Positions 1-8,435 of a DNA stretch of 64,000 nucleotides are shown here, one piece after another. The position numbers were made by a program, and so were the translations under genes. Positions within the stretch are counted from its first letter, which is position 1, and each line of letters starts with the position of its first letter. This DNA comes from JBMNFB01 sp050949085 (GTDB lineage Bacteria; Bacillota; UBA994; UBA5500), in NCBI GenBank assembly GCA_050949085.1, contig JBMNFB010000001.1:682001-746000 (forward strand), written 5' to 3'. Under the pieces are notes generated by a model. The model was not told the DNA's origin. It saw only the letters and a program-made list of their open reading frames with translations, and ran no database searches.

Positions 1-1401
1 GCCGACCAGCTGATCTACCATCGACCGGACTTCAAGGAGCTGGGCTTCGGCGCTCGCGTTACCGATGACGGGCGGTATCTGGTGTTGCACGTGTCGCTGG
101 GAACCAACCCCGAAAACCGCTTCTACTACCGCGAGCTGAGTAGCAGGGACGACTTCATCCGGCTGCTGGATGACAACGACGCCATGTACCGCTTTGTAGG
201 CAACGACGGTAGCGTCTTCTACTTCCATACCAAACTTGCTGCCCCCAATGGGCGGGTAATTGCCATCGACGTCAACCAGCCAGAGCGTGAGAACTGGCGC
301 GAACTAATCCCTGAGTCCAGCGATGTGCTGGATAGCGTGCAGCTAATCAACGACTGCTTCGTACTCACCTATTCGCACGATGTCCACAACCTGGTCAAGA
401 TTCATGCGCGGGACGGCAGCTATCTGCGCGAGGTGGAGCTCCCCACCCTGGGCACTTGCAGCGTCAGCGGCCGACGCGAGCACGACGAGATGTTTGTCAC
501 GTTCACATCGTTCCTCTATCCGGCGACCATCTTCCGTTACGACTTCGCCAGCGCCACCCTCGACAAGTTCTGGACGGCAAACGTAGACTTCGACGCCACC
601 CAGTTTGAGACAAAGCAGGTTTTCTACACCTCCAAAGATGGCACGCGGGTACCGCTCTTCCTCACCCACAGGAAGGGCCTCCAGCTGGACGGCAACAACC
701 CGACCCTGCTCTATGGCTATGGCGGCTATAACAGCAGCCAGCGACCGAACTTCGCCCTACATACACTGCCATGGCTGGAAGCCGGTGGCGTCTACGCAGT
801 AGCCGGCCTGCGCGGCGGTAACGAGTATGGCGAGACATGGCACCGCGCCGGTATGCTGGAACAGAAACAGAACGTCTTTGACGATTTCATCGCCGCCGCC
901 GAGTGGCTGATTGAAAACCAGTATACACGGCGGGAGAAGCTGGCCATCTACGGCCGCAGCAACGGCGGTCTGCTCACCGGGGCCTGCATGACCCAGCGGC
1001 CTGACCTCTATGGTGCGGTCATCTGCCAAGTGCCGGTCATCGATATGCTACGCTTCCATCGCTTCACCGCTGGCCGTTTCTGGACAGGCGAATACGGCAA
1101 CGCCGAGGTCTATGCCGACCACTTCAAGTTCATGCACGCCTATTCGCCGCTACACAACGTCAAGTTCGGCACCGTCTACCCACCGACGCTGATCATGACT
1201 GCCGAAAGCGACGACCGTGTAGTGCCGATGCACTCGCTGAAGTTCGCTGCCACGCTGCATTGGGCAGCCGGCAACCCGGACGACATCTATCTGCGCGTGG
1301 AGAGCAAGGCCGGGCACGGCCACGGTAAGCCCACCGGCAAGATCATCGACGAGTATGCCGACATCTTCGCGTTCTTATTTGAGCGCCTAGGCGTAAAGTA
1401 A
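1..1401 (+). CDS. Prolyl oligopeptidase (S9A), 3' part, cut by window start
   Basis: The frame is open from base 1 with no start codon, so this is the C-terminal 466 residues of a protein that in this family is usually about 690 residues. What is visible is the end of the beta-propeller and the whole alpha/beta-hydrolase domain. The nucleophile is Ser320 of the fragment in GRSNGG, the acid is the first Asp of SDDRVV (fragment residue 404), and the base is the first His of AGHGHGKPT (439). The family cleaves short peptides after proline, usually in the cytoplasm. A degenerate paralogue follows 38 bp downstream. The function call is secure; the true start lies outside the window. Confidence 0.93.
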   Translation, partial: ADQLIYHRPDFKELGFGARVTDDGRYLVLHVSLGTNPENRFYYRELSSRDDFIRLLDDNDAMYRFVGNDGSVFYFHTKLAAPNGRVIAIDVNQPERENWRELIPESSDVLDSVQLINDCFVLTYSHDVHNLVKIHARDGSYLREVELPTLGTCSVSGRREHDEMFVTFTSFLYPATIFRYDFASATLDKFWTANVDFDATQFETKQVFYTSKDGTRVPLFLTHRKGLQLDGNNPTLLYGYGGYNSSQRPNFALHTLPWLEAGGVYAVAGLRGGNEYGETWHRAGMLEQKQNVFDDFIAAAEWLIENQYTRREKLAIYGRSNGGLLTGACMTQRPDLYGAVICQVPVIDMLRFHRFTAGRFWTGEYGNAEVYADHFKFMHAYSPLHNVKFGTVYPPTLIMTAESDDRVVPMHSLKFAATLHWAAGNPDDIYLRVESKAGHGHGKPTGKIIDEYADIFAFLFERLGVK

Positions 1402-1439
1402 CGCCGGCACGGAGTGCAGCGTAAGAGGGAGGGAAACGT

Positions 1440-1925
1440 ATGATTTTGCCACGCAGGGCAAATGTGATTGAGGACTATCACGGAACCAGAGTGGCGGATC
1501 CGTTCCGCTGGATGGAGGATCCGGAGGCAGCGGAGACCAGGGATTTCGTCGCGGCGCACAATCAGGTGACACGACAATATCTGGACAACATAGGCTCCCG
1601 CCAGCGAATCAAGCAGCGTTTGACGGAGCTGTGGAAATGCCGAGCATTTCCGGTTTTTGTACGCCTATCACCCCTACACAACGTCAAGTTTGGCACCGTC
1701 TATCCGCCGACCATGATCATGACAGCCGAGAGCGACGACCGGGTGGTGCCCATGCACTCGCTGAAGTTCGCGGCGGCGCTGCACTGGGCGGCTGGCAACC
1801 CTAGAGATATCTATCTGCGCGTGGAGAGCAGGGCCGGGCACGGCCACGGGAAACCCACGGGCAAGATTATCGACGAGCATGCCGACATCTTCGCGTTCCT
1901 GTTTGAGCGGCTGGGCGTTGAGTAG
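1440..1925 (+). pseudogene. Internally deleted prolyl oligopeptidase paralogue
   Basis: This 161-codon frame starts after a good ribosome site (GAGGGAGGG) with a typical prolyl oligopeptidase N-terminus (motifs VIEDYHGTRVADPFRWMED and LTELW). It then jumps at about base 1640-1665 straight into the last 85 residues of the same family (HNVKFGTVYPPT to the end). The propeller and the GxSxGG nucleophile segment are missing; the Asp (SDDRVV) and His (AGHGHGKPT) regions remain. The C-terminal part closely resembles the end of the upstream gene but differs at many positions, so it is an older tandem paralogue that lost roughly 500 codons rather than a recent copy. It cannot be catalytically active as S9A. 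Whether the short protein is made is unknown. Confidence 0.88.
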
Positions 1926-1974
1926 CGCCTGGCAGGAACGGGACAACTGAATTGATAAGAAGGGACACATGCAG

Positions 1975-1995
1975 CGGGAGGGCCTGGCCCTCCCG
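1975..1995. terminator. Hairpin between convergent genes
   Basis: A 10-bp perfect inverted repeat (CGGGAGGGCC / GGCCCTCCCG) lies between the end of the oligopeptidase remnant and the end of the DUF421 gene. The T-run is weak on both sides, so termination in either direction is inferred from position. Very similar GGGAGGG hairpins follow other genes in this window. Confidence 0.6.
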
Positions 1996-2000
1996 TTCCG

Positions 2001-2723
2001 CTATTGCCGCCAATCATCCGGATCAATACCGCCCAGCGGCTGGTCGCCGCGCGGGTCGATGAACAGCTGATGATTGTCGTCAATTGTGGCCACGAATACC
2101 TGCGCCGGATCGGATAGGCCCACTGCCTGCAATTGCTGCTGCAGCCACTCGCGGGTGACGCCCACCTGCTGCAAGTTCTGCTCTATCACACTTCCATCAT
2201 AGATCAATTCCACGCTGATGCCGCGGCTACTTCTAGACAGGTTCATGTCCTGCAGTGTCACCGGCAGATTTCCCGGCTTCTTCAGAACTGAAAGATGTCC
2301 GTTGGGCTCCAGGATGGCATATTGCACCTCGTCGAGATGAAATGCGCCGGCTATGCGCAGTTCTTCCAGCAGATCGCTCAGGCGGTAGCGCAGCCCGCGC
2401 ATTGCCCCTTCCATGACCTTACCGTTCATCACCAGCACCGTTGGCTCGCCGTTGAGCAGCTTTGCCGCCCGACGCGACTTTAGCGCCAGCAACTGCATCA
2501 GAAAAGTGGCACCGACCCACGTGACCAGGCCTGCCCACATATGCCAGAAATCGAAGGCCAGGTCAAGCGTAGCACTAGAGGCAATGGAGCCGATGGTAAT
2601 ACCCGAAACATACTCAAAGAAGGTCAGCTGCGCCACCTGGTGTTTTCCAAGCAGTCGCGTCAAGATCATCAGGCTGATAAACGAGATCAACCCCCGCGCG
2701 ATGATCAGCAGAATTGGATGCAT
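2001..2723 (-). CDS. DUF421 / YetF-family membrane protein
   Basis: A 240-residue protein. The start chosen is the ATG at 2723, preceded by GGAGGGGG; a longer frame upstream has no ribosome site. The N-terminal ~90 residues hold two to three hydrophobic segments (LLIIARGLISFISLMIL, then WHMWAGLVTWVGATFLM). A soluble domain follows, with the family's hallmark pattern (RLLGKHQVAQLTFFEYVSGITIGS, and GEPTVLVMNGKV leading into the YetF-like alpha/beta domain). These proteins sit in the cytoplasmic membrane; some Bacillus members are expressed in sporulation or germination, but the molecular role is unknown. The gene is alone and converges on the oligopeptidase remnant. Confidence 0.85.
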   Translation of the reverse strand: MHPILLIIARGLISFISLMILTRLLGKHQVAQLTFFEYVSGITIGSIASSATLDLAFDFWHMWAGLVTWVGATFLMQLLALKSRRAAKLLNGEPTVLVMNGKVMEGAMRGLRYRLSDLLEELRIAGAFHLDEVQYAILEPNGHLSVLKKPGNLPVTLQDMNLSRSSRGISVELIYDGSVIEQNLQQVGVTREWLQQQLQAVGLSDPAQVFVATIDDNHQLFIDPRGDQPLGGIDPDDWRQ

Positions 2724-2920
2724 CCGCTTCCCCCTCCGTCCTGCTATGCTCAGAGTCACTGATATAGTCTGCCCTACAGCGCGCTGCATTCACCAGGGAA
2801 GTTGCCTACCATCCAGCGCACTTCCGTTGTCTCGCCTGACAGCCCTGTGAGCACATTCCCTATCACCATAACAGTCGTTGATCCCCTGTTACCCAGACCT
2901 TAATTATTCGGCAGGCCAGT

Positions 2921-2949
2921 TTGACATTATTGAAGTCCCATGATACGTT
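2921..2949 (+). promoter_or_regulatory. Sigma-A-type promoter for the CocE-like hydrolase
   Basis: TTGACA at 2921-2926 and TACGTT at 2944-2949 are separated by 17 bp, 34 bp upstream of the hydrolase start codon. The -35 is a perfect match and the -10 a fair one. No operator repeat is evident. Confidence 0.6.
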
Positions 2950-2982
2950 CATGCAAATGGGACGAATCCGGAGGTGCATACA

Positions 2983-4587
2983 ATGCCAACCACTGAACTC
3001 ATTCGCCTGCGTGATGGGTGTCAGCTGGCTACCGACATCCATCTGCCGGAAGGGGGCGTTGGCCGATTCCCCGTGCTCTTAATGATGACGCCGTATGGGC
3101 GCACAGGCCTGCGCAGATTGGCCGAACCTTTCACTGCTGCGGGTTACGCCGTGATCATTCAGGATGTGCGGGGGCGCGGCGATTCGGATGGCGAATTTCG
3201 CCCCATCGCCCAGGAAAAAGAGGACGGGCCTGAAACAGTGGAATGGATCAAGCGACAGCCCTGGTTCGCGCCCGAGGCCGGCATCGGCATCATCGGTATC
3301 TCTTATCTCGGCGAGGTAGGCCTGGCTGTGGCCGCGCGCTGCCCCGAGGTGCGCGCCATGCTCAATGTGGGAAGCATGGCAGATTTCTATGACGTCTCCC
3401 ACCAGGGTGGCGCGCTGAAGATCCACCACGCCCTGCCCTGGACCATCCTCACCAGCCGATCACCCCAACCCAGCTTAAGAGGAGATCACTGGCTAGAGAC
3501 CTATGCCACCTGGCCTCTGCACCGGGCAGCTGCTGCCGCTGGCTTTCCCAATCGCCTCTGGGAGGAAGCAGTAGCTCATCCAAACCGCGATAGCTATTGG
3601 GAAGTCTGGAGCGTACGCGACGATCTGCCGCAGGTGAACATTCCCATCCTCCATTTCTCCGGCTGGTACGACCTCTGCCTGGATGCAACCCTGCAGCTGT
3701 TTAGCTACTTTCAGGAGAAAGCAACCGCCCCGCAACAACTTTTCCTCGGCCCCTGGAGCCACAACGGTGTGGTCAGCGGCCAGCGATGCCTCGCGGGGGT
3801 GGATTTTGGCGAAGATTCGTCAAGCCAACTCATCGTCCGCGCCCTGACCTGGTTCGATCGCTACCTAAGACAGAGGGCAGACGCCCAGCCCGACGGAGCG
3901 GCAGTGAACCTCTGGCTCAATGGCGACAATCGCTGGCTGAGCAGCCAACAGTGGCCTCCGGCTGAAAGCGTGGCCGCAGAGCTCTACCTGAGTGCTGCCG
4001 GCACGCTGACACAAGAGCCCGTTCCCTCAGGCAGCTGTTCCTTCACCCACAATCCAGAGAACCCGGCGCCAACGCAGGGCGGCTCAGTCTGGGAGTTTCC
4101 TCCCGCCGGCCTCAACCCGGGACCAGTCGATCAGTCGCCACTGCTGGAGCGCACAGATACCCTCTGCTTCAGAACCCCAGCGCTCTCAGCGCCATTGACC
4201 CTGGCTGGCCCTGCCGAGTGCCGCCTGTTTGCCTCTATCAGCGGCGAAACAGCCGATTTCGTGGTGCGTCTGGTGGACATACTGCCCGACGGCCAGTGTC
4301 GTTTCGTGGCCGACGGCATCCTGCGCGCCCATTACCGCATGGGAGACCACGAGATCCAGCCAGTTCAGCCGGGCATAGTTGAGGAATATCGCGTGGACCT
4401 CTGCGCGGTCGGCCACACGTTTCGGCCAGGACATCGCCTCGGCCTGATCATCTCGGGCGCCTCTTTCCCCAAATGGGATATCAACCGCGGTACCCTGAGC
4501 GGCCACATTCGGCCCATCCAACAGACTGTTCATTTTGGGGAACAGTATCCGTCTGCCCTACTCTTTCACCAGCTGAAGCAGGGTTGA
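2983..4587 (+). CDS. CocE/NonD-family serine hydrolase (S15-like)
   Basis: The 534-residue protein starts at the ATG at 2983, eight bases after GGAGG; a GTG three codons earlier overlaps the ribosome site. It has the X-Pro dipeptidyl-peptidase/CocE layout: an alpha/beta-hydrolase core with DVRGRGDSDG at 61-70, nucleophile Ser107 in GISYLG, probable acid Asp230 in HFSGWYD and His260 in GPWSHNG, then a C-terminal jelly-roll domain (about 340-534). Family members hydrolyse acyl esters or X-Pro amides. Substrate cannot be read from the sequence, though the peptidase-rich neighbourhood favours a peptide. No signal peptide is visible, so it is probably cytoplasmic. Confidence 0.87.
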   Translation: MPTTELIRLRDGCQLATDIHLPEGGVGRFPVLLMMTPYGRTGLRRLAEPFTAAGYAVIIQDVRGRGDSDGEFRPIAQEKEDGPETVEWIKRQPWFAPEAGIGIIGISYLGEVGLAVAARCPEVRAMLNVGSMADFYDVSHQGGALKIHHALPWTILTSRSPQPSLRGDHWLETYATWPLHRAAAAAGFPNRLWEEAVAHPNRDSYWEVWSVRDDLPQVNIPILHFSGWYDLCLDATLQLFSYFQEKATAPQQLFLGPWSHNGVVSGQRCLAGVDFGEDSSSQLIVRALTWFDRYLRQRADAQPDGAAVNLWLNGDNRWLSSQQWPPAESVAAELYLSAAGTLTQEPVPSGSCSFTHNPENPAPTQGGSVWEFPPAGLNPGPVDQSPLLERTDTLCFRTPALSAPLTLAGPAECRLFASISGETADFVVRLVDILPDGQCRFVADGILRAHYRMGDHEIQPVQPGIVEEYRVDLCAVGHTFRPGHRLGLIISGASFPKWDINRGTLSGHIRPIQQTVHFGEQYPSALLFHQLKQG

Positions 4588-4591
4588 CGCT

Positions 4592-5467
4592 TTATCCGTT
4601 TACGATCTGCCCCCCGTTGACGTGAATCGTTTGTCCAGTTATATACGAGGCTGCGTCACTGGCCAGATAGAGATAAGCGGGTGCCAGCTCCACCGGCTGC
4701 CCTGCCCGCCCGAGCGGCTGTGTGGTGCCAAACTGCGCAACCTCACCGGCGGTGAATGTGGATGGGATCAGCGGCGTCCAGATCGGTCCTGGTGCCACCG
4801 CATTCACGCGGATCCCCCTGTTGGCCAGGCTCAGTGCCAGCGAGCGCGTGAAGCTGACCACCGCTCCCTTGCTGGCCGAGTAATCGATCAGCCTCTTGTG
4901 TCCGGCATAGGCAGTGATGGAAGCGGTATTGATAATCGAACTCCCCGGCTGCAGTTGCGGCAGTGCTGCCTTGGTTAAGAAGAAATAGGAGAAGAAGTTG
5001 GTGCGGAACGTTCGCTCCAGTTGCTGCGCCGTAATCCGCTCCAGGCCGTCTGCCGGGTGCTGCTCCGCAGCGTTATTGACCAGGATGTCCAGGCAGCCCC
5101 ACTCCTGCACGACCGTCTCCACCACCTGCTGGCAGAACTCCTCGTTCCCTGCATCGCCAGCAAATGCCTGGCAGCGAACTCCCTGTGCCTTCACGAGACG
5201 CTCCGTTTCCTGGGCATCCTCAGCCTCATCCAGATAAATGATAGCCACGTCCGCCCCTTCCTTCGCGAAGAGAACGGCCACTGCCCGGCCAATACCGCTG
5301 TCTCCCCCACTGATCAGCGCAACCTTTCCCCGCAGTTGCCCAGTTGCCTGATAGCCTGGATCATCAAACACCGGGCGCGGCTCCATATCTGCCTCCAGTC
5401 CAGGCTGCCGATTCTGCGTCTTGGGCGGGAACATGCGGGGGAAAGATCCGATCAACTCCTGGTTCAT
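4592..5467 (-). CDS. SDR-family oxidoreductase (general-stress-protein 39 type)
   Basis: A 291-residue short-chain dehydrogenase. The first 45 residues form the polar N-terminal extension typical of the YdaD/YhdF/YghA group (FPPKTQNRQPG). The Rossmann nucleotide site is SGGDSGIGRA (53-62), followed by NNAA at 131-134, catalytic Ser183, and Tyr196-x3-Lys200 in YSASK. A C-terminal PG..TPLIP segment is also present. The group uses NADP(H) on sugars, aldehydes or polyols and is often stress-induced; the physiological substrate is unknown. An AGGAGGAGG ribosome site lies 11 bases before the ATG. It ends 4 bp from the convergent CocE-like gene. Confidence 0.88.
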   Translation of the reverse strand: MNQELIGSFPRMFPPKTQNRQPGLEADMEPRPVFDDPGYQATGQLRGKVALISGGDSGIGRAVAVLFAKEGADVAIIYLDEAEDAQETERLVKAQGVRCQAFAGDAGNEEFCQQVVETVVQEWGCLDILVNNAAEQHPADGLERITAQQLERTFRTNFFSYFFLTKAALPQLQPGSSIINTASITAYAGHKRLIDYSASKGAVVSFTRSLALSLANRGIRVNAVAPGPIWTPLIPSTFTAGEVAQFGTTQPLGRAGQPVELAPAYLYLASDAASYITGQTIHVNGGQIVNG

Positions 5468-6036
5468 CTAGCTCGTAACCTCCTCCTAAGGTAGCTCATG
5501 GAGTAGCATGCCCCAGACGGCGGAGCAAGAAGCTTTACGGAGTCAATGCAAAGGGGGCTGTTGCACCAGCAACGCCCCCAGTCAGTACACACCCCTCGGG
5601 CATGCCGATGTCGTCATAGGTCAGGGGATACACCTCAGCATAATGCCGATCTGGTGCGTATTGCCTGATGCTCGTTTTGCATGTCTGAGGTATGTCCCCA
5701 ACTTATAAGGTATCAAGCGAAACGAGTCGGGGAGCAGCAAGACTCGCCCCACCGAGGTCAGTGCTCTTGGCATCTATGCCATGGGTCGCGTCTGGGCTCA
5801 CCTTGTACGACTGCCAGGGAGGGCTCAGACAGTTACTGCTCCAGCAAGTGCGCAAGCACTTGCGGGACTGAATAAGTCGATGTTTGCTCATCAAACCTCG
5901 GTTGGTACCTCACTAATGACTTATCGGAATGGGCCTTCAGGGGCGATGCCCTGTCTTCCAGATGCTCAAGAAAGCACCCACTGCAACCCATGAGAGGCAG
6001 TGGGTGTTATTGCAGCAGTCCCCCCTGGTTATTGGC
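5468..6036. other. 569-bp intergenic stretch with several hairpins, no recognised gene
   Basis: No reading frame here resembles a known protein and frames on both strands are short. Visible structure: a strong hairpin at 5553-5579 (GGGGGC.GTTGC / GCAAC.GCCCCC); an imperfect 15-bp inverted repeat at 5624-5638 and 5685-5699; and a perfect 8-bp stem with a GCAA tetraloop at 5844-5863. The panD terminator also lies here. A small structured RNA or the wreck of a mobile element are possible; neither is shown. Confidence 0.5.
5968..6006 (-). terminator. Terminator of panD
   Basis: Read on the minus strand, CACCCACTGC pairs perfectly with GCAGTGGGTG (arms 5997-6006 and 5975-5984) and is followed by CTTTCTT, 31 bp past the panD stop. 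Confidence 0.75.
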
Positions 6037-6417
6037 TCATTGTTTCTCGTTCCAGTCCAGGCTGTGCGTAACAATCTGTGTTATCTGGTTGTTCCCATCC
6101 ACAAAGACGACTCTAGGCTTAAGGTCGATCAGTTCATCCTCACTGAACGAACCCAAACTGAGAATGATCACCAGGTCGCCGGGCGAAAACAGATGGGCCG
6201 GCGGTCCATTCAGGCAGATCTCTCCTGCCTTGCCGGGCAAGGCATATGTCTTCCATCGTGTTGCGTTACGCAGGTTCGTGACCTGTACCATTTCATAGGG
6301 AAGAATGTCTGCCGCCCTCATCAGCTTCTGATCAATGGTGATGCTGCCAACATAGTCCAGATCAGCTTCGGTTACGGTTGCTCGGTGGATCTTCCCTTTG
6401 CACATTACTCGCTGCAT
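6037..6417 (-). CDS. panD: Aspartate 1-decarboxylase proenzyme
   Basis: A 126-residue proenzyme of normal length. PanD decarboxylates L-aspartate to beta-alanine for pantothenate and CoA synthesis. The self-cleavage site Gly24-Ser25 lies in DYVGSITID, where Ser25 becomes the pyruvoyl group. Other family landmarks are CKGKIHRATVT at the N-terminus, the NATRW segment with the substrate-binding Arg near residue 54, and NGPPAHL. The start ATG follows GAAGGAGG by six bases. The gene is isolated, without panB or panC neighbours. Confidence 0.96.
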   Translation of the reverse strand: MQRVMCKGKIHRATVTEADLDYVGSITIDQKLMRAADILPYEMVQVTNLRNATRWKTYALPGKAGEICLNGPPAHLFSPGDLVIILSLGSFSEDELIDLKPRVVFVDGNNQITQIVTHSLDWNEKQ

Positions 6418-6515
6418 AGAATACCTCCTTCTCTAGCCAATTAGTGCCACATAGCCCGAGGTATCCCTTCGAGAAGGGAGGGAGTACGTCCTGCCTTGAT
6501 ACGGCACCTCTGGGG

Positions 6516-6545
6516 TTGATTCGGGGGCAGGGGGCAGAATATACT
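6516..6545 (+). promoter_or_regulatory. Promoter of the YfcE-like phosphodiesterase
   Basis: TTGATT at 6516-6521 and TATACT at 6540-6545 with 18-bp spacing, about 30 bp before the start codon. The -10 is close to consensus. Confidence 0.5.
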
Positions 6546-6576
6546 GAGGGAAAACTGCGAAGGTGAGGTGCCTTGG

Positions 6577-7059
6577 ATGCGCATTGGAGTGATATCGGAT
6601 ACGCATATCCCCCGCCACGCCAAACAAATCCCAGCACAGGTCAAGGAGATGTTTCGGGGGGTAGACTTGATCCTCCATGCCGGCGACATCAACACGCAGT
6701 CGGTGCTGCGGGAGCTGAACGCTATTGCGCCGACCGAAGCGGTAGCCGGAAATACTGATTCGGCGGCAGCGGTGCAGATTCTGGGCGAGAGGAAACTGCT
6801 GGAACTGGGAGGTTTTAGGGTGGGTCTGACCCACGGCCACCTGGGCCGGGGAAATACCACACCAGAGCGGGCGCTGAGCTGTTTTCCCCAGGCGGACGTG
6901 GTCGTCTTTGGCCATAGTCACCAACCCTTCAACCAGCTGGTGAAGGGCAAGCTGCTGCTGAACCCAGGGTCTCCAACGGCCAAACGGCAGGAGAAGCACT
7001 ATTCGGTGGCCATCCTCACTCTGGGAGATGAAGCGACGGCGGAAATTCTTCACTTCTAG
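6577..7059 (+). CDS. YfcE/MJ0936-family metallophosphoesterase
   Basis: A 160-residue calcineurin-like phosphoesterase. ATG 6577 is preferred over a GTG three codons upstream because GAGG lies eight bases before it. All metal-binding motifs are present in order: SDTH (Asp8, His10), HAGDI, GNTD, THGH and GHSHQP. The family hydrolyses phosphodiesters with Mn or a similar metal; the physiological substrate is usually unknown. It is a single-gene unit between panD and the polysaccharide locus, which reads towards it. Confidence 0.93.
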   Translation: MRIGVISDTHIPRHAKQIPAQVKEMFRGVDLILHAGDINTQSVLRELNAIAPTEAVAGNTDSAAAVQILGERKLLELGGFRVGLTHGHLGRGNTTPERALSCFPQADVVVFGHSHQPFNQLVKGKLLLNPGSPTAKRQEKHYSVAILTLGDEATAEILHF

Positions 7060-7093
7060 CGCGAACCACTAAACAGGAACAGGAGTTTGCCCC

Positions 7094-8068
7094 TCACAGA
7101 TTCTGCTTATACCACTCAATCGCCGCCGTGATTCCGCGCTCAAAGCTCCACTCCGGTTCATAGCCCAGACACTCGCGCGCCAAAGCGATATCAGCATGGC
7201 TATGCCTGATATCGCTTTTGCGCTCCGGGCCAAGAATGGGCTCAACGGACACGCCTAAGGCCCGACAGAGTGCGTCATAAACATCGATGAGGCACATTTC
7301 TTTCCCATAGGCGACATTGTATGCTTTTCCGGCCGCCCCATGCGGCGCAAGGCAGGCCTTCAGGTTGGCTTCGACAACATCCTCTACATACACGAAATCT
7401 CGTGTCTGGCCTCCGTCTCCATAGATCACCGGGCGCTCGTTGTTCAGAAGCTGCTTGATGAACTTCGGGATGCAGGCGGCGTAGGCGCCGTTTGGATCCT
7501 GCCGTCGGCCAAACACGTTGAAATACCTGAGTCCGTAAGTATCCAGACCATAAAGCTCAGTGTACAATCGCCCATACTCCTCGTTTGCCAGCTTCGTTAG
7601 CGCGTAAGGAGACAGAGGTTTTCCTTCGCACCCTTCGCGTTTAAGGAGAGTAGGCTCGTCACCGTAGACAGCAGAGCTCGAGGCATACACGAACTTCCTC
7701 ACCCGCTGCTGGCGGGCTGCTTCCAGCATATTCAGGGTCCCTCTGATGTTAACTTCCTCGTATAGCAGAGGCAGCTCAACGCTGCGGGGAACGCTACCCC
7801 AAGCAGCTTGATGCAGGACGTAATCAACACCTTCGCAAGCCTGGACACACATGTCGAGATCGCGAATATCGCCTTCGACCCACTCGAACCTCTCATTATC
7901 GAGGAAACCGGCGAGGTTTTCTCGCTCTCCTGTGGAAAAGTTGTCAAGCCCTCGCACCCGGTAGCCTAGCTTCAGAATCGCCTCTACCAGATTTGAACCA
8001 ATGAAACCAGCTGCTCCAGTGACAAGAAACCGAGTCTCGCCTGGGAAAGTGACGTTCTCGTAACCCAT
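7094..8068 (-). CDS. NAD-dependent UDP-sugar 4-epimerase (WbpP/TviC-like)
   Basis: An extended short-chain dehydrogenase of 324 residues. The NAD site is TGAAGFIGSN (17-26). The catalytic set is Ser130-132 in ASSSAVYG and Tyr155-x3-Lys159 in SPYALTK. Motifs AAWGSVPRSVELP and a C-terminal RKSDIRHSHADI are typical of the UDP-GlcNAc/GalNAc 4-epimerases that work beside a UDP-HexNAc 6-dehydrogenase. With the next gene upstream it would make UDP-N-acetyl-galactosaminuronate or a related sugar; that product is inferred from the pairing. GGAGG lies nine bases before the ATG. It is the last gene of the glycan locus. Confidence 0.88.
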   Translation of the reverse strand: MGYENVTFPGETRFLVTGAAGFIGSNLVEAILKLGYRVRGLDNFSTGERENLAGFLDNERFEWVEGDIRDLDMCVQACEGVDYVLHQAAWGSVPRSVELPLLYEEVNIRGTLNMLEAARQQRVRKFVYASSSAVYGDEPTLLKREGCEGKPLSPYALTKLANEEYGRLYTELYGLDTYGLRYFNVFGRRQDPNGAYAACIPKFIKQLLNNERPVIYGDGGQTRDFVYVEDVVEANLKACLAPHGAAGKAYNVAYGKEMCLIDVYDALCRALGVSVEPILGPERKSDIRHSHADIALARECLGYEPEWSFERGITAAIEWYKQNL

Positions 8069-8435
8069 CTTCTATAGCCTCCAATGCAGTAGTCCGAATG
8101 GCTACTCCTCGGGGCGGTCACACATCACCGCGGCAACTATCAGGACATGGTGCCCTTCGCTTGGCTAGACGTCCACAGCCCCCACATATCGGATATCAAG
8201 AGTTCCATCCAGATGCGGGCAAGGAACGGCTCTCGCCTCGCCGCTGCTTAACTTCCGAATTATAGCATCTCTCCTGCCTACTCTCCCGAAAGGCCTCACG
8301 CATCCGCAAAGCGCTGGCGGCCCTTGCAGTACCTCGTCGCCAGCAGTGGGGCCAAATTGATCTAGATATGTCGAACGTAGTTAGCTGAAGAAGGTAACGG
8401 CCAACCAAGCCCAAAACGCCTAGCACCTCGCTTCC
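8069..8435. other. 367-bp gap inside the glycan locus
   Basis: No recognisable gene, promoter pair or strong hairpin was found. The only sizeable frame (minus, 8196-8426) has a low-complexity product unlike any known family. It separates the epimerase from the dehydrogenase, so the epimerase may have its own promoter or lie behind a long untranslated spacer. Confidence 0.5.
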
